Source of the DNA: Apostichopus japonicus
Lineage: Eukaryota; Echinodermata; Holothuroidea; Aspidochirotida; Stichopodidae
DNA length: 64,000 nucleotides
Reading direction: 5' to 3'
Assembly: GCF_037975245.1 (NCBI RefSeq)
Contig: NC_092580.1
Span: 26,148,501-26,212,500 of the forward strand
Shown here: in pieces, positions 40,060 through 54,098 of the stretch
How the letters are laid out: every line of letters starts with the position of its first letter
Position numbering within the stretch: the first letter of the stretch is position 1
The notes under the pieces: model-generated
What the model was told of the DNA's origin: nothing
What the model saw: the letters and a program-made list of their open reading frames with translations, nothing else
Databases searched by the model: none
Program-made: the position numbers and the translations under genes

Positions 40060-43000
40060 GTGTCTTTTTAAATCTTTTTAATTATAAACAAAATTTGTAT
40101 CTGTAATATACGGTATCAATTCATCTCATTATAATAGATTAGCATCTGATAGAGAAGAAAAGGTACTATATAGTTTGGAAGTTTTGTCAACATTTTCTTT
40201 ACTATAATAAATAAATTTTGTATTCATTCAGCTCGTTCACGTATGACGTCATAAGGTGTTTTGACTTATGATTATTAAAGTTAATTTTCACAAATTCCCA
40301 GAGAAAATTGTATACAAAGAATCCTAACACGTCTGTCGCGTTTGAAATGTCAGATCAACAAATACCGTTGTATCATAAATCAAGGAAGCAAAAACCAATC
40401 AAGGAAGCAAAAAAAAAAAAAAACCAATCAAAATAGTAACAAAATCTAATTATGTCGTAAATTGTTAAAACAAGTAGAAAATGAAGATTTGTAAAAAAAA
40501 GAGAAAAAAAGTGGGGAAATATAAAGGAAATTGAACAAAATCTGATGATCATATAAGAAGGTTTGGTAACTGCTTGTGAACTAGAGCATTCAAGTTAACT
40601 CGCTGGTTTGGTATAATTGAGCCCGAGGAACGAGACTCTTATTTGTTTTACGTCAAAATTTGAGCCAATTTTTAATATCATCATTATTATCATCATCGTT
40701 GACTGCATGTGTGATGTCACGTTGGTGGACCGTAGCTTTATTAAAACTTTTGATTATAAATCAAACGAATATACGTCGAAACCTACATATCTGAAGGGGA
40801 AAAATATATGTATCACAAGTGAGGTTATCAACTGGGGCGTGACGAACTAACACGTGACATCATAAGAAACGATTCTGAATTAATGTTTGTACACTAACAT
40901 TTCTTTCATTTCAGTCTTTCTCTCAAGCTTTCTTCCAAGCACCCATTCAAGCTTTCTTTCAAGCACTCCTGAGTTGTACGGTCAAAATATTCCACTCCCT
41001 TTACTTTTACCCTCCAAATTCATCATGCAACATCATTTAGAATTTGTGCTAAGAAATATATTTATTAAAAAAAAACGGAGGTCACTTTGCAATCGTCATG
41101 ATTTCTACAGTAAGATGAATTCAGTAGCACAAAAAAAAAAAGATTTTTGGTTGGCAAGTTCTTGATGACCTCATTGATACGTATTCGATGACGTTGAAAT
41201 ACGTCATCCTTATTTGTCCCAAAACATTGAAGCGTGTTTGGGAGAGACATATCCTGTACTGACGTCACATATGGTTTGAAGGGCCCCTGTACCAACAAAT
41301 AATTTTGATGTGCAACTTTTAAGCGAGGATGCTCCTTTTAAGACAAACGTGGCGCAAAGAGTTCACATTCTGACTTATTCATCAGCTTAGAACAGAACGT
41401 AGCATGTGAAGTGACATATTTTCCCCAACACATTTAGATGCCAATCGATGAATTGTGTGTGTAAATGTGAGTGTGTCGGAGTGTGGGGGGGGGGGGAGGT
41501 TTTGATGGCAAAGATGGGGTCTTCCGTTGTGCAGTGCGCCCTATTAAGTTCGGCCAGTGACGTGCACAGGAGTTAAATGTGGGAGGGGTGGGGGGAGGAT
41601 CAGTCGGTGATTTACGTAGGGGTACAAACATCTGAATGGAAGGACCAGAGGCAGATCCTGGATTTTATGAAGGTGAGGCGTGGCCCTGTGGTCGTTGAAG
41701 TGGAGTCTCGTGTAGGCAGGATAGTGCGTCCTTCCTCCCGGCAAAAAAACCTTTAAAGTTTAGACATCAAATTGTGTATTATGAGGCATATTTAAACTAC
41801 AAATATATAGTTAGTTCTAAACGCAAGGTTTTGAAAATAAACATTTATGTGAGGTTGAAAATGGGTTGAGTGGGGGTGGGTGGGGTGGGGGGGGGGGACG
41901 TGTGCAACCTCCAACCCGCTGGATCAATGTCTCAGGGCGTCATTGGCCAGTAGGAGTGGTCCAGTTCTTCCTCGTCTTAATTAATGTAAAAATATTTCAA
42001 GACCGAACGTTTTCCCCGCCTGACATAAACCTAATTGTGTTTAGGTCCATTGGTTACGATAGCACCATGATATTCTCTAGTTTCGAAAATTTAAAAAAAA
42101 AACTATGGGTATATAAACTATAGTTCTTTACATTCCGTTGTGGCTATAATGAAGAACAAAAAGTAACTATACATTTGCTAGGCATTTATGCTTGTGGGAG
42201 ACAATATACAAACACGCCCATCTGCTTTGCGTTATATCGTTTTAAGGCTCGTTTGATTTGCTACTGGAAATAATAATAATTATGATTATCATAAATTATA
42301 AAGAAAAGAAAAGACTAGACTACTTAAACTTTCTGTGGAAGAAACAACTTCTAAACATTTTGGCGACAAACCCGTTACCGTATGTGAACGTATACGGCAG
42401 ACATTCCTTTGATCTAAAGACTGTACGATGAAGCGGTTACAATTAAAGCACCTTGGAGTCTTCAACTTTGAGTGCATCTGCATATTCGTGCACAAATATT
42501 TGTTTTCATGTTTACAGAAAGACAGTCCACTTTTTGTCTAGTCTATTTTGAACTTATACTGGTTAGCTGTATTTGATCAATCCTCATTTTCGCCCATTTA
42601 TGTTTACAATACCGACCACGTTAAGAAATTGATAAACAATTTTTGTTTTCAAGCTTCAAGAAGCGATGCGCTCTGTCGAAGTGTGCCATGATATAACGTA
42701 TTTGCTCACCCACACCCATATTTGCACCCCCCCCCCCTATTCTCCATTGGGACCCATACAAGCTCCTTGATATATTATTGATCGGTTCCCCCCGAAAGGA
42801 TCGCGGTACGCTATATGGTTGTTGGTAAAAACTAGATAAATAGGTAAAAGTCGGTTAATGTTCGCTGACTTTTAATGACAGTTTCGAGTTGATTAATCGT
42901 TTTCGATGGGAAAATGTTCTGGGAAATGTTGTGGTCTATTACGTCATATCGACGTCAATTGGCAAGTCCATGAAAAGCTTTTAGTTCAGGGTGACACTAA

Positions 43001-46000
43001 ACAATGTAAAGGTTGAAATGCGCAACGCTCATTTATCACCGAGGATGGCCTAATGGTTGTTAAAAAGTCAACTTCTCCAGGGGTGCAGTCATGCCAAGCA
43101 CAGCTTTATCAATTGATCAATATTCCTCTTCTGTATTCAGTTTGAGTGCCGAATGCAGATTGTATACATAATATCAAGAATAGTCTTCAAAAATTCTTCT
43201 ATATCATTCTCAAGCAAATTTTGCTACAGTAACTTGTAACGTCGTTTAAAACAGGGACCTATTAGCGTCGAGATTTAGGGGACTTCAGTCACCCCCCCCC
43301 TCCTCCTTAATTATGCATCGAAAGTCTAGAAATGAAATATTTTTCTGTTGATTTTGATCTCTTTTTGTTCATATTAACAGTGATGTTTAAGTTTGAGTGA
43401 CTAAACATTTTTTATTTAAAAAAGAAGAGAGGAAAAAAAACAATAATAAAATAAAATATGAAAGTAAATTCAGACAGTTGTGTTCAAATTGTTGCCAGCG
43501 TGAATACGATTGGTCAGTAAATGATAGGGAAGGGGTCATGGTCCACTCCCCTCCCCCCCCACCATGTCAGGGCCCTATCGCGTGTGCATGATATGTCATA
43601 TATGTCATGATATGTAATATAGCAAGAATAACAGGAGAATATCGAAATCCATTGGCGTCAAGAACTTTTTTAGATATACCGTGTTAAAGGTAATACAAAT
43701 GCTCACTGATCTTAACATTTAAATTGCTAAAATATCCATTTCTTTCTACTTGATTCGTCACCTTCCTAACTTCCAGTATTAAGGTTCCAAATGCTAATGT
43801 CCGAGACCTATAAAAACCACGTACAGGTCCTAGCAATTAGCTAATTTAATATATGGATCATTCACACCAGCGCACAGGGCATTTCGTGTGTTTATACTAC
43901 TTTATTCCCCCCCGCAGACGTATATAAATTACATCTATGTCCCGAAAGTAGTATAGCGCCATCTAATTTGTGAAAACTTCGCTGCCTTCAAAGATTTGAA
44001 TTAGACAGTTCCTGTCTTTTGCTTGCCATGGGTCGATAATACAAACAATGACAATCTGAAACATTTGCATTCTGTCTATATCATGTTCCCATTAGCACAC
44101 ATCACAATCATCAACCAAAGTTTGCCGAACACACATTTGAAGTTTTCATGGCACTACCACTTCATCTGCATGCCTAGAAGCTGCAGTATTCCAATACGCA
44201 GTTGGAGGGGGGGGGGGGGGTGAGCGATTTAGACACTCATGCTGAAGTCAAGGGGCGGGATCATTCCCCCTCTCCTCCCCGAGAAACAGGATATAACCAA
44301 AACTGCTAGTGCACGGTACATAAGTATATAACAAGTATATGCGGCACAACTTAAGAAGTAGAAAATTCTTCCACCTGGTTTCAACAGTTGTAATATAGCA
44401 CCATATACGCATATAGGCACCCTCTGTTTTACGAAAAAGGGGAGGGTCAATTTTCCCCTTTGAGCCCTCTCCTTTAATGGCATACCATTCCACTCCCAGT
44501 ACAAAATGGTAGTGGGGCACCTCACAATAAGTTACCCTTTGCAACCTACGAATGTGGCACGTTGGCAGGGGATGGGGATAGCGTGGGGTGGGGGGGGGGG
44601 GCGGATGGAGAATGGGGAAAAGTATAATAGTACAACAACTTTTTTGCAGAGATGACTTTACAGGTCAATAATGAACCAGAATGTTGCAATACCTCACTTG
44701 TCTGTAAGCGAAATCCTTTTTACGGTTTTTTATTTTAAACGGTTTTTTGTGTGTCTATTGTTCAACTATTAAACTATTTCATCTATTGTTGCAAAACGAC
44801 TCTTCATTCAAAGAGATATATTCCTATATCGGTTTAATTAAAATGTTAACCTGATCACGTCTGCGCAATTGTTTTTAATATACTATGAAATAATTACCAC
44901 AATTATAACACCTCACCAAAGTTTGGGGTAGTAGAAAAGTAGTAGATTGTAATTCGCTAGATCAACGGCCGTTATTTACAGGATGCATATCCGGACAAAG
45001 TTGCACCGTATACATAGGTCTGAGTACATCTGTACCGTTCTCGCGTACAATTGCGAGATATATCGTGTATACGGTACATGAAAAAGCAACGACGAACGCC
45101 ATAACGTCCGTACATCATGAGTTTTACTTTTGTGTAGAAACATCGTCGAATGATTCGACAGTTCGGCATGATGCATGTGTATGTTTAGAAGTTACGAAAT
45201 AGTGTGGTCGAAATTTCACCTTGCGTCTAGGATATTATGACCTTATGACCTAAAAAATCTTAGCCTTGCAGCTGTAAACGGTCAAGTATTCCTCTGCCAC
45301 GTTTTCGTCAGTATAAATAGTACAACATGTTTTTAGAAAGTAGAAAATATAGTCTTTCATACATTTTAATCATTGCTTTTTGCATAAATAGGCAACGTAT
45401 AGTAGACCAGACTGTCTTGGGTCCCAGTGGCTCGCAACAGACGCTTTTACCGCAGGTGGTTTGTCACGTGACTCTCTTTGATCAAGCGGTTATGAAGGTA
45501 CGTGGTTATGATGACGTCATCTACCGTTCGACGGGCCCATAGGATTCTGTGTACAGTTAATTATCTACTTGGTTGATCACCAGCAGAAAGATGCCAGAAT
45601 TATATTATAACAATATTAGGCCTATGTGTGGATACCATGGTTCTCCAAAAGCCTTAAACGCATAATTTGCGCTATACAGCTATACGGTATTCCCACCTGG
45701 TCTTTGGTGATGCGGTCAGAGACTGGTCGAATTTAAAGAAAGTGTTTGTTTATTTTACAAGTTATTTAACATAGTTAATATTTCTCCATCATGATTTTCG
45801 CGGCTGAATAAACGTTGAGCATTACTGTCACCAATATGCGAGAGTCGGGATCAGGATACACGATAGTATAGGACCAGGGGTGAACGCGCTCGATAGGTAC
45901 TCGCTAAGAGCTAGATAAAGAAACATTTAAACAGTCCTAGTGAGATGGGGGGGGGGGGGGAGGGGGTGATACGAGATTGGAGGGGAATTGGGAATCTTGT

Positions 46001-47330
46001 AGCACTAGGTCTCTAAGCATCTTGTTGCTCAAATATAAGCTCAGAATGGGGAAGAATTGGTATACGTACATCGGTTCGTGTTAATTTTCTTCTCATTTCT
46101 CATATTAATAACTATATTACTACTATTATTGAAGACACTGTGGATCTGTAAGGGACCATGGAAAGGAAATTTTATAGGTGAGCGAAAGCGAGAGACAGGT
46201 ATGGGTGGGGGGGGGGGTATTGGAGGGTAACATTGGTTACCTTGTCAGAATACGAAGGATATATGCCTCTTCTCTTCACCCAGCTTCTACCTCTGCTACC
46301 CTGTAAGTGAAATGCATGAACGCAGGGATGAGGCATCGTCACTAAAGAAAAAATGTCGTTACAGTCATACTCGTTTTTGGAGCGTTCGGACAATATTTAC
46401 CAAATGCACGTTGCAATCAATTAAAGCATGTACAAGTATATCACAGAACGTGGTCCACATATGCCTAACCCGTTGTGATTGACAAGTTGTCCTCTAGTGG
46501 CAATCGCGATCAAATTTGATACTGCCACGACGTCAACAGTGTGAACATTATTTAAAAAACATGAAATATATATGGGTTGCTGTTTGTGCTATACACTAAC
46601 TGTCAGTAAGTCTCAAAACTTGCCTCTCTCTTGCCCTGAACATCATAAACGAACCCGGCTCTAGTGAGTGCCATGTTTAAATTTGCAAAGCTCCGTTATT
46701 GGTTTAAAGTTGTTTATCTGTATTCAGCTTGACTTGGCTCACTCCACGCAGTGTTACCGTTTATGCAAATAATGTATTGAATATTTAAACCGTTAAAACC
46801 CTTTCATCCAAACGCAATTACAATAGGCTAACGGACGGTAGTTATCGATCGAAAACTCAAACGTTCACTTCAAAAGTTAAACATATCTGGAAAATATTTG
46901 TCTCTACAAAGAAGTATCTAAAAAGTAAATGATTCCCACTAAGATTTATATTTGGGTAATAAACTGAATAAACGTACTTAAAAATTGGGTCAATTATCGA
47001 GCTTTTTATTGACTTACTACCGTTGATCTGCTACTTATTCTCCCAACACTTTTTAATATGCAATACACAATGTGCGGCGTCCTTAGTGTCGAGTCTGTGT
47101 TGACAAATGCAGACAAGAATTTAATCTCACTTTGATTCTGGATTATTACACATATGGATATCATTCTCTATCTTCTTGCTGGGAAATTTGGATTAATCGT
47201 TCGAGATCGTTATCGTTTTGTTATTATTTATTGCTCTTTGAGGTCTCCTTAATCGAGGATTTCTATATTAACTCTAAAGATTATATTTCGTTGCTGTCCC
47301 AGGATTTTTCTCGGTCAAATGTGTAATGGT
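40060..47330. other. Intergenic stretch without recognisable gene
   Basis: No domain-bearing frame was found on either strand. It contains A- and G-homopolymers (for example near 44207-44220, 44588-44601 and 45945-45960), a possible hAT terminus CAGTGACGTGCACAGG at 41555, and AT-rich unique sequence. It separates the LINE relic from the Kv4 leader. Confidence 0.5.
41555..41640 (+). mobile_element. Possible hAT-type terminus (CAGTGACGTGCACAGG)
   Basis: CAGTGACGTGCA followed by a G-rich stretch is a familiar form of hAT-type MITE end. No convincing opposite end was located. A weak candidate is the GGGCGTCATTGGCCAG stretch near 41935. Confidence 0.3.
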
Positions 47331-47340
47331 TGTCAGTCAA

Positions 47341-47708
47341 CGGTGGGAGATCGACTTTCACTGCTGAAGTCATGTTACGTTAGGCAGCCTATCCACATAT
47401 AGAGCACTACTACAGACGTCAGGGGTTTTTTCATAATCGCATTCGTGCATTTTGTATGCGCCGTTCATACCAGCTTAATTTTCTTGGAAGATAACTTTTC
47501 ATGAGGAAGGATACGTTGAGGGATAATCGAGCTTTTTATAGCAGTGAGTTACCGTGGTAACTGCACGTATTTGTACGAGAAGATTAATACAGCCATGGGG
47601 GTTGCCTAAAGAGACGGCAAGCCATTACCTACCAGAAGGTAAAACCATTCCATTGTTCTGGCTCCTCAAAATCAGCTCTGCCGGGAGGGCCACAAAGATC
47701 AGGAGAAA
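47341..47708 (+). promoter_or_regulatory. Probable 5' leader and proximal promoter region of the Kv4 gene
   Basis: The initiation context AAAATGG (A at -3, G at +4) is strong. A TTTTTATAG sequence at 47533-47541 resembles a TATA box, but no transcription start can be fixed by eye. One short upstream reading frame lies in the leader (see its own entry). An untranslated first exon further left is possible. Confidence 0.35.
47595..47609 (+). promoter_or_regulatory. Upstream open reading frame (4 codons) in the Kv4 leader
   Basis: An ATG in the good context GCCATGG opens a frame of M-G-V-A followed by TAA, ending about 100 nt before the Kv4 start. If it is in the mature leader it could reduce ribosome access to the main start, which would then depend on reinitiation. 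Whether this segment is transcribed is unknown. Confidence 0.5.
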
Positions 47709-48808
47709 ATGGCCTCAGCCTGGCTCCCATTTGCTCGGGCCGCAGCCATTGGCTGGGTTCCCGTGGCTCCGAATGCAATGCCCATCCTACCAAAGAGGAG
47801 GGTTATAGATGGTAGCGCAGCCAGGGTATGCATTAACATCAGTGGTAGAAAGTTTGAAACATGGCGCCACATGTTAGAGAAATATCCAGACACACTGCTA
47901 GGTAGCCGTGAGAAAGAGTTCTTTTACGATGAGGACAAAAACGAATATTTCTTTGACAGAGATCCCGATCTATTCAGGTATATCATGTCGTTCTTTCGTA
48001 CAGGTAGGATGCATTACCCGAGAGGTGAGTGCATTACAGCTTTCGATGAAGAGTTGCAATTCTTTGGTCTCATGCCAGAGATCATTGGTGATTGTTGCTA
48101 CGAAGATTATAGGGATAAAAAACGAGATAACCAAGAGAGGTTAATGGACGAAAGGATCTCAGATATGGGTGATAGCCTGCCTCCTGTCTACACCTGCAGA
48201 GAAAAACTGTGGAGGGCATTTGAAAATCCTCAAACTGGTACAGTAGCTCTAGTAGTGTACTATGTGATTGGATTTTTCATCGCTGTTTCAGTCATTGCTA
48301 ATGTGGTGGAGACTGTGCCGTGTTCTGCTCTGCCCGGCACCGTAGAAATCCTTCCCTGTGGTGAAAGGTACGTGGAAGGGTTCTTTAGCCTCGACACGGC
48401 GTGTGTGATGATATTCACCGTAGAATACCTTCTAAGACTCTTTTCGGCACCAGACAGATTTAAATTTCTACGAAGTGTCATGTCCATTATCGATGTGGTG
48501 GCTATAATGCCTTATTATGTGGGTCTCTTCTTCCAAGATGACAGCCTGAGTGGAATGTTTGTCACTCTCCGTGTGTTCCGTGTCTTTAGAATTTTCAAAT
48601 TTTCAAGACATTCGCAAGGTCTCCGAATCCTAGGCTACACGCTCAAGAGCTGTGCGAGTGAACTCGGATTCTTATTATTTTCACTAACAATGGCCATTAT
48701 AATTTTTGCAACAATTATGTTTTATGCAGAGAAAGCACAAGAGGATACCAAATTCTACAGTATTCCAGCAGCCTTCTGGTATACCATTGTGACCATGACC
48801 ACGCTAGG
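47709..48808 (+). CDS. KCND: Kv4 (Shal-type) voltage-gated potassium channel, first coding exon
   Basis: This exon encodes 366 complete residues plus two bases of the next codon of a somatodendritic A-type K+ channel subunit, a tetrameric plasma-membrane protein. The start is the first ATG, because the N-terminus [16 protein letters not shown] is the Kv4 hallmark that binds KChIP proteins and mediates fast inactivation. The T1 tetramerisation domain spans about 38-138, with the zinc-site pattern H102, C108, C129 and C130 (H-x5-C-x20-C-C). S1 is about 178-199, S2 226-247 and S3 256-274. S4 is about 285-305, with basic residues R288, R291, R294, K297 and R300. S5 is about 318-339 and the pore helix 351-365. 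The exon ends CTAG|GTAAGT style (CTA GG|GTAAGT) within the glycine of the TxGYG filter; as I recall, vertebrate KCND exon 1 ends here too. GYGD, S6 and the C-terminus are missing and must come from exons beyond 64 kb. The paralogue within Kv4 cannot be set, and an invertebrate Shal orthologue is expected. Confidence 0.97.
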
Positions 48809-51800
48809 GTAAGTCCATTTTTTTTTATCATTGGCATTTACATTGAAGCATAATATCCAGCTAGAAGTATATATACATGTTGTAAACAACAAATCAATTC
48901 AAATCTTTGCCTTTTAAAGAGATTTTTCTTTTCAATATTAAAATTTGTTGAATTATAAAGTCCTTGAAGCTGCCAGGTGCCTTATAATCTTTACGAAATA
49001 GTGTGTCCATGCATCAGGTGAATAGTTAACTAATTCTTGGTCATATATACAGTCTATGTTGGCACGTTTCTCCCTCAATGTATTGGGGACTGTTTACCTG
49101 TACGTCAGGATGTGTCGTTCATAGAGACAAAAATAAATCAGAAGGAGAGATTGAGAGAGAGTATACAGTAGGTATAGAAAAAGTGGTACAAAGCCCATAA
49201 TGGAGTCTTTTTGGGGTCTTGTGGGGTGTTTTGGCAAATGACATGCAAGGTAGCAAAGAAATTCTTACATGTTGAAGAAAGCTGTTTGCAAATATATGGA
49301 TTTGTATACAGTGTGTAAATTCATCCATTAATTGCCATTCATGTATAAAGATGATGCTCAAGATATCTTGGTCCACGCAGAGCTTTGGTGTCCACATACT
49401 CAGTGACTAATTACTGTTGGGATGAAATTATATAACCATGAAATTCAACTTGATACAAATGGTTCTGTTTTGTGTCAAGCAATATATATTTATTGCAATC
49501 TTTAAGTCGCTTGTTTGTTTTCTATAATGTCTTTGCATATTTTACTTTATTTTTTGATTACTTTTAACTTATTTTTGAAAATTTTGAGACAAATCTGCCG
49601 TGCTATTTTACTCATTCATCACAAATGTTATTTTTACTATGTACGTCAGTTTTAAATTTGTGTTTGTGAGGGTTATAGTTCTCAATAGGTATAATACATC
49701 GCCATCTCAGATAAAGTTCCTTCCCAACTCCTTTCAGTTATATATGGACCACTTGTTGTACAATTTTGCTATTGGCCATTACTGTACTGTATAGATATAT
49801 ATTCCATCCGAATGGGAAGGACAATTGATCTCACTTTTGCCATTGATTAATCAATTTATTACAATAAATGTTGGAGTCATGAAGGTTATAGACATTGGAA
49901 GAGATGGTAATATTACTGTCATGCATGCACGCATGGATGTATGCGTATATTATACGTATCTTATAATTTACACGGTGGAGCTTTACTGACTAGCATGTAA
50001 AATAGAGCTATACGTACAGGTACATAGACATCTACGTTGAATGCACAACATCATACTACGCAGTGAGTGAGTGCAGTGTGTCTGTTAATTGGCTTCATAT
50101 GAACTTTTAAAGCTGTATTTGGGATAAATGCTACAACTTAGGTTATAACAATAGTAAATTATACAAAAATACAGATTGTTATTTTCAAAACTGCAAAATG
50201 TCCACGGTTTAGAGTTGCGTTAACATGTATTGTGCATTTAAATAAGCTACCTGGAAGCTCAGTATGTTACCCAACATTTTATCCACTGAAATTTGGGGAG
50301 AATGAAATGTTGACAAAAACAATGTCCATGAAATTAAAGTATATTACATTGAATACTACATGTATGTGTAACATAAAGAACTTCTCATCAGGGTTCAACC
50401 ATATCATACTGATTGTGTGTGTATTTAGGTGATATGATGGTAATAATAACCATGTATAGATCACTTGACTGTACAGGGAATAATATATTGGGTCCAAATT
50501 TTCTTGTAGCACTTTTGAAGTTACATGTGTAGACAAAATGCTATACATCCTTGTACTTGTATAGCAATTTGACCATTTTTTGCAAAGCAGTTTTGTGATT
50601 TTGATACAGGATAGATTATGATCAATTTATGTATACATACATGTACAGTACATATCATGTATGGCTTGGACAGAGTGTTACAAGCCAACACAAATTGCAG
50701 CTTTAAGATCTTGATGACGTATGTCTGCAAGAAATGAGAAGCTAACTATCTGTGCAGTTTACAACATTTATTGCTATTTATATGTCTCGACTAACTTAAG
50801 CACTAGTCTTAAGCTCTAGGCAACAATGTCTATCTTAAAATGACAAATAAGTCTTTTCATTTCCTTATAGTTAGTAATAATTTGGTGGAATTTTTGTATT
50901 TCATCATCATGAAATAAAATGTGAGCACTGGTATCATCAGTTGTAATGCAAGATTTATATAATAAATATACAGGTGGTACCGTATACGTACAGTCTGTAA
51001 ACAACTTACAACTACAGTATTATATTTTGCCTTCGATTACATTGTAAGGAACCTTGGAAGTGAATTTGGTCTCTCCAACAGTGTAATTATAAAGTCAGGG
51101 TACTTGGCAGGTAGGTATGTCACTTAATGATCACTGTGACACCTTGGATGTGTATACACACTTAGGCAACAAAGTGAAACAGGATTAAAATTAGAGCTAC
51201 TGTACTAGATCCCTGTATGGTACACTGATGGAGTGAACCGACACACTTTGGTTTAAAAAACCACTCTACTGTAGTTACCAAGTGAGTCGTGACAATTAAC
51301 CTCTGTCTGGACTTTTCTTTAGCATCGTTGGCCAACTGGTCTAAAGATCGGTAGAGTGAAGTCGACTTTCTGTAGACATTTACCCAGATGTGGTACGACC
51401 CCTGTGCTTATAATTAACCTTAGTTGATATATGTACAAAAGTACAGTATACACAATATGGTTTGGTAGCCATTATTTATCTGTAGCCTGTGTAATTTTAG
51501 GTCAATTAATCCAACATAATGCATCACACGCTATATAGTCTCCACTGTATGCCTAATTCAGATTAATTTCTGGTCGAGAGTACAGTATGTATTTGGTACC
51601 GTGTTAGTATGAATATCATATACATGTTGACTAATATGATCGTTAATTTGGTGGAATGCAAAATCTTGCAGGGTTTTGTTGGGAGCCGAACTGTGAAAAG
51701 ATTATTAGGCATTTTTAGGATGCCTAGATAGAACATATATATATATACTGTAGCTTGAAACATGTGTGCATGGTCAGAAAACTTACTCTTATATAGCTGT

Positions 51801-53766
51801 CTGTATGTGGAATATCTAGCAATCTGACAGATCTACATGAACAGACAAATTTCAAGAATTTAGACATTGCAACATAATGCTGTCCTCCAGCTGCGGTGAA
51901 GTCATTTTTAATATTGTGATCTTTCTACAGTTCAGATATTGCACGTAAGACAGAAAGCTACATATATAGTACTATATATACTGTAGTATTCATGTATGTA
52001 ATGAGCCATGCATGATTGCTGATCATCACAAATTGGCAAATGGTGTGTTAATTAGTTAAGGTCTTCAAACCATGAGATATGTTTAGAAAAACAGAGCTCT
52101 CTGGACATAGTAGTTTCTGGAAAATTGTAATGTCACCTCCTATAGTATACTACGGTACTGTTAAGGTGTACCATTCTGTAAGTACCGACAATAGTACTAT
52201 TGTCATCATGACAATTAGAGCAAGTGTGCCTCTCAGGATGTGTTCTGTCTCTAATATCAGGACCTACTCCACTGGATTTAGTCAGACCCTAAATTTTCCG
52301 ATAATTAAATACATCAAAACATACCTTTAGATACTGAATCAAGATACATAAGTAAACACTGAAAATTAAATGTTACAAATGAAGGCATAATTAGCAAAAT
52401 ATCTGTACAGTAGTAACCAACTATTTATAATTTTTAAAGCAATAAGTTATATGTGAGATTAAGCATCCATACAAACATACACATATATACACACACGCAT
52501 ACATGTGGCATTTGTAGATCTACAGTATATAGTGGATAAATATACGAGCAACCTGCCTGTGCATATATAGTCTGTCCTTGCGCAGTTATTGTCTGTTCAG
52601 ATGTCTAATTTTAAAGGGCGATCTCTGCATGCGTCTGACGTTTATGAGCATGAAACGTTATAGGAGTCCACTTTGCATGCATGCCAGACAGTGTTATGTG
52701 CAGATCGCTTGGCACGTGTGCAGTGGCTTTCTACAGCTCTGTGCTCAAGAACAGTTAACATTTAGTGCAGTATCTCCATTTATGATACCGTTTGGGCTCA
52801 TGGGTTTGATTTAACATTGTGCACTTAAAGTAGGTTACAAACTTGAACTGCAGGCTGTACGTTTACTTTATGCGCCAGTCATTATGTCTGTATATGTACA
52901 GTAGTATGTTCCGCTCTTTTGTATTTAAAATTTGTTTTGTTGCAATTTATGGAGCGACTGTCAACATTTGGCAAATTTGTGAATGGAACAATATGAATAT
53001 GGGAAGAAGTGCAGATCTAATTCACCGCACGTCATGCCCGACTCAGAATGATGAACTTTTAAAGGCAAATGAGCAAGTTACCCTACTGTGCAGTTTATGG
53101 AGATCAGATCAAATTCAGTAGAAGAAGAACCAAGATAGCAAAGTAAGGATGTAACAGCTGTTGAGAGAGAGAGAGAGCAAGAGATAAACGTACATGTGTA
53201 AATCACAACCAGTTATTCTAAGTTGAGATCGTACAATGTCAGACTAAGCACAACCTTGGTCAGGAGACTGGAAGAACTGACCAAATTGAGATGGTACCTG
53301 GTCAATAAAATTTGATAAGATAGCATCCATGGAGATATCAGTTTATTTCGTCAGATTTAAAACAAAGTCGAGAAGTCGGGCTCAGGTCAGAGGTACAAGC
53401 CAAATGTAGTTGGCTTGAATTCCAGCCAATCATCAAAATTAGAGGATCTTGTCGATGAAATTAACTAGCAACATATACTATGCTGAAAAATGATTTAAAT
53501 AACAAAACTGACAGACATTCTCTTTCTCCTTTCAATTGATAGTTTTCATTGCCTTATACAGGCAACTTCATTCCTCCACTTTGATTTAAAGATTAACTTG
53601 TGGAAGAGTTAATTGTAACTCAATGGGCATCGTATCTACTATAGACATGCACACCGTATCTAAGTATGTAGTACGGTGGTAATGAATATTGAATGAAGTC
53701 TTCTCACATGAAAAATAATGTATGAAAAGTCTTGTTAGCATACTGTTCATATTTTAACACAAGATC

Positions 53767-54098
53767 CATGATGCCATGATCTCTGAAAAGCCTTTACATC
53801 ATAATTTTACAAGGAATTTAGTAAACTACATGCACATCACACACACAAATAAAAAGGGGAAAAAAAGTTTGTAATTAAATAACCCTTGTATAAATAGATT
53901 AATTAGCAAATATTTATGAATTTAGTATCAACTATCAACGACTTCATTAAGCACTGTGTAAATGATAGGATAAATTTGACTGAAACTGCGTAATATGTAG
54001 CTTACTGTGCCCTGATCTCTGACAAGCCTAGTATATATATTACATCATAAGTTTACAAGGAATTTAGTAAACTACATGCACATCACACACACACATGA
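53767..54098. repeat. Duplicated segment of about 85 bp, copies 246 bp apart
   Basis: TGATCTCTGA...AAGCC then ACAAGGAATTTAGTAAACTA and CATGCACATCACACACAC occur at 53777-53848 and 54013-54096. An AAAAA-rich stretch follows each copy. This is a local duplication within the Kv4 intron. Confidence 0.85.

Noticed and set aside
39723-40106. Lysine-rich open frame of 127 codons and its minus-strand counterpart
   Set aside because: This is a translation of the (AAAAG)n array.
43030-43105. tRNA or SINE A-box-like sequence (GGATGGCCTAATGGTT)
   Set aside because: No T-arm or B box at the right distance, and no cloverleaf.
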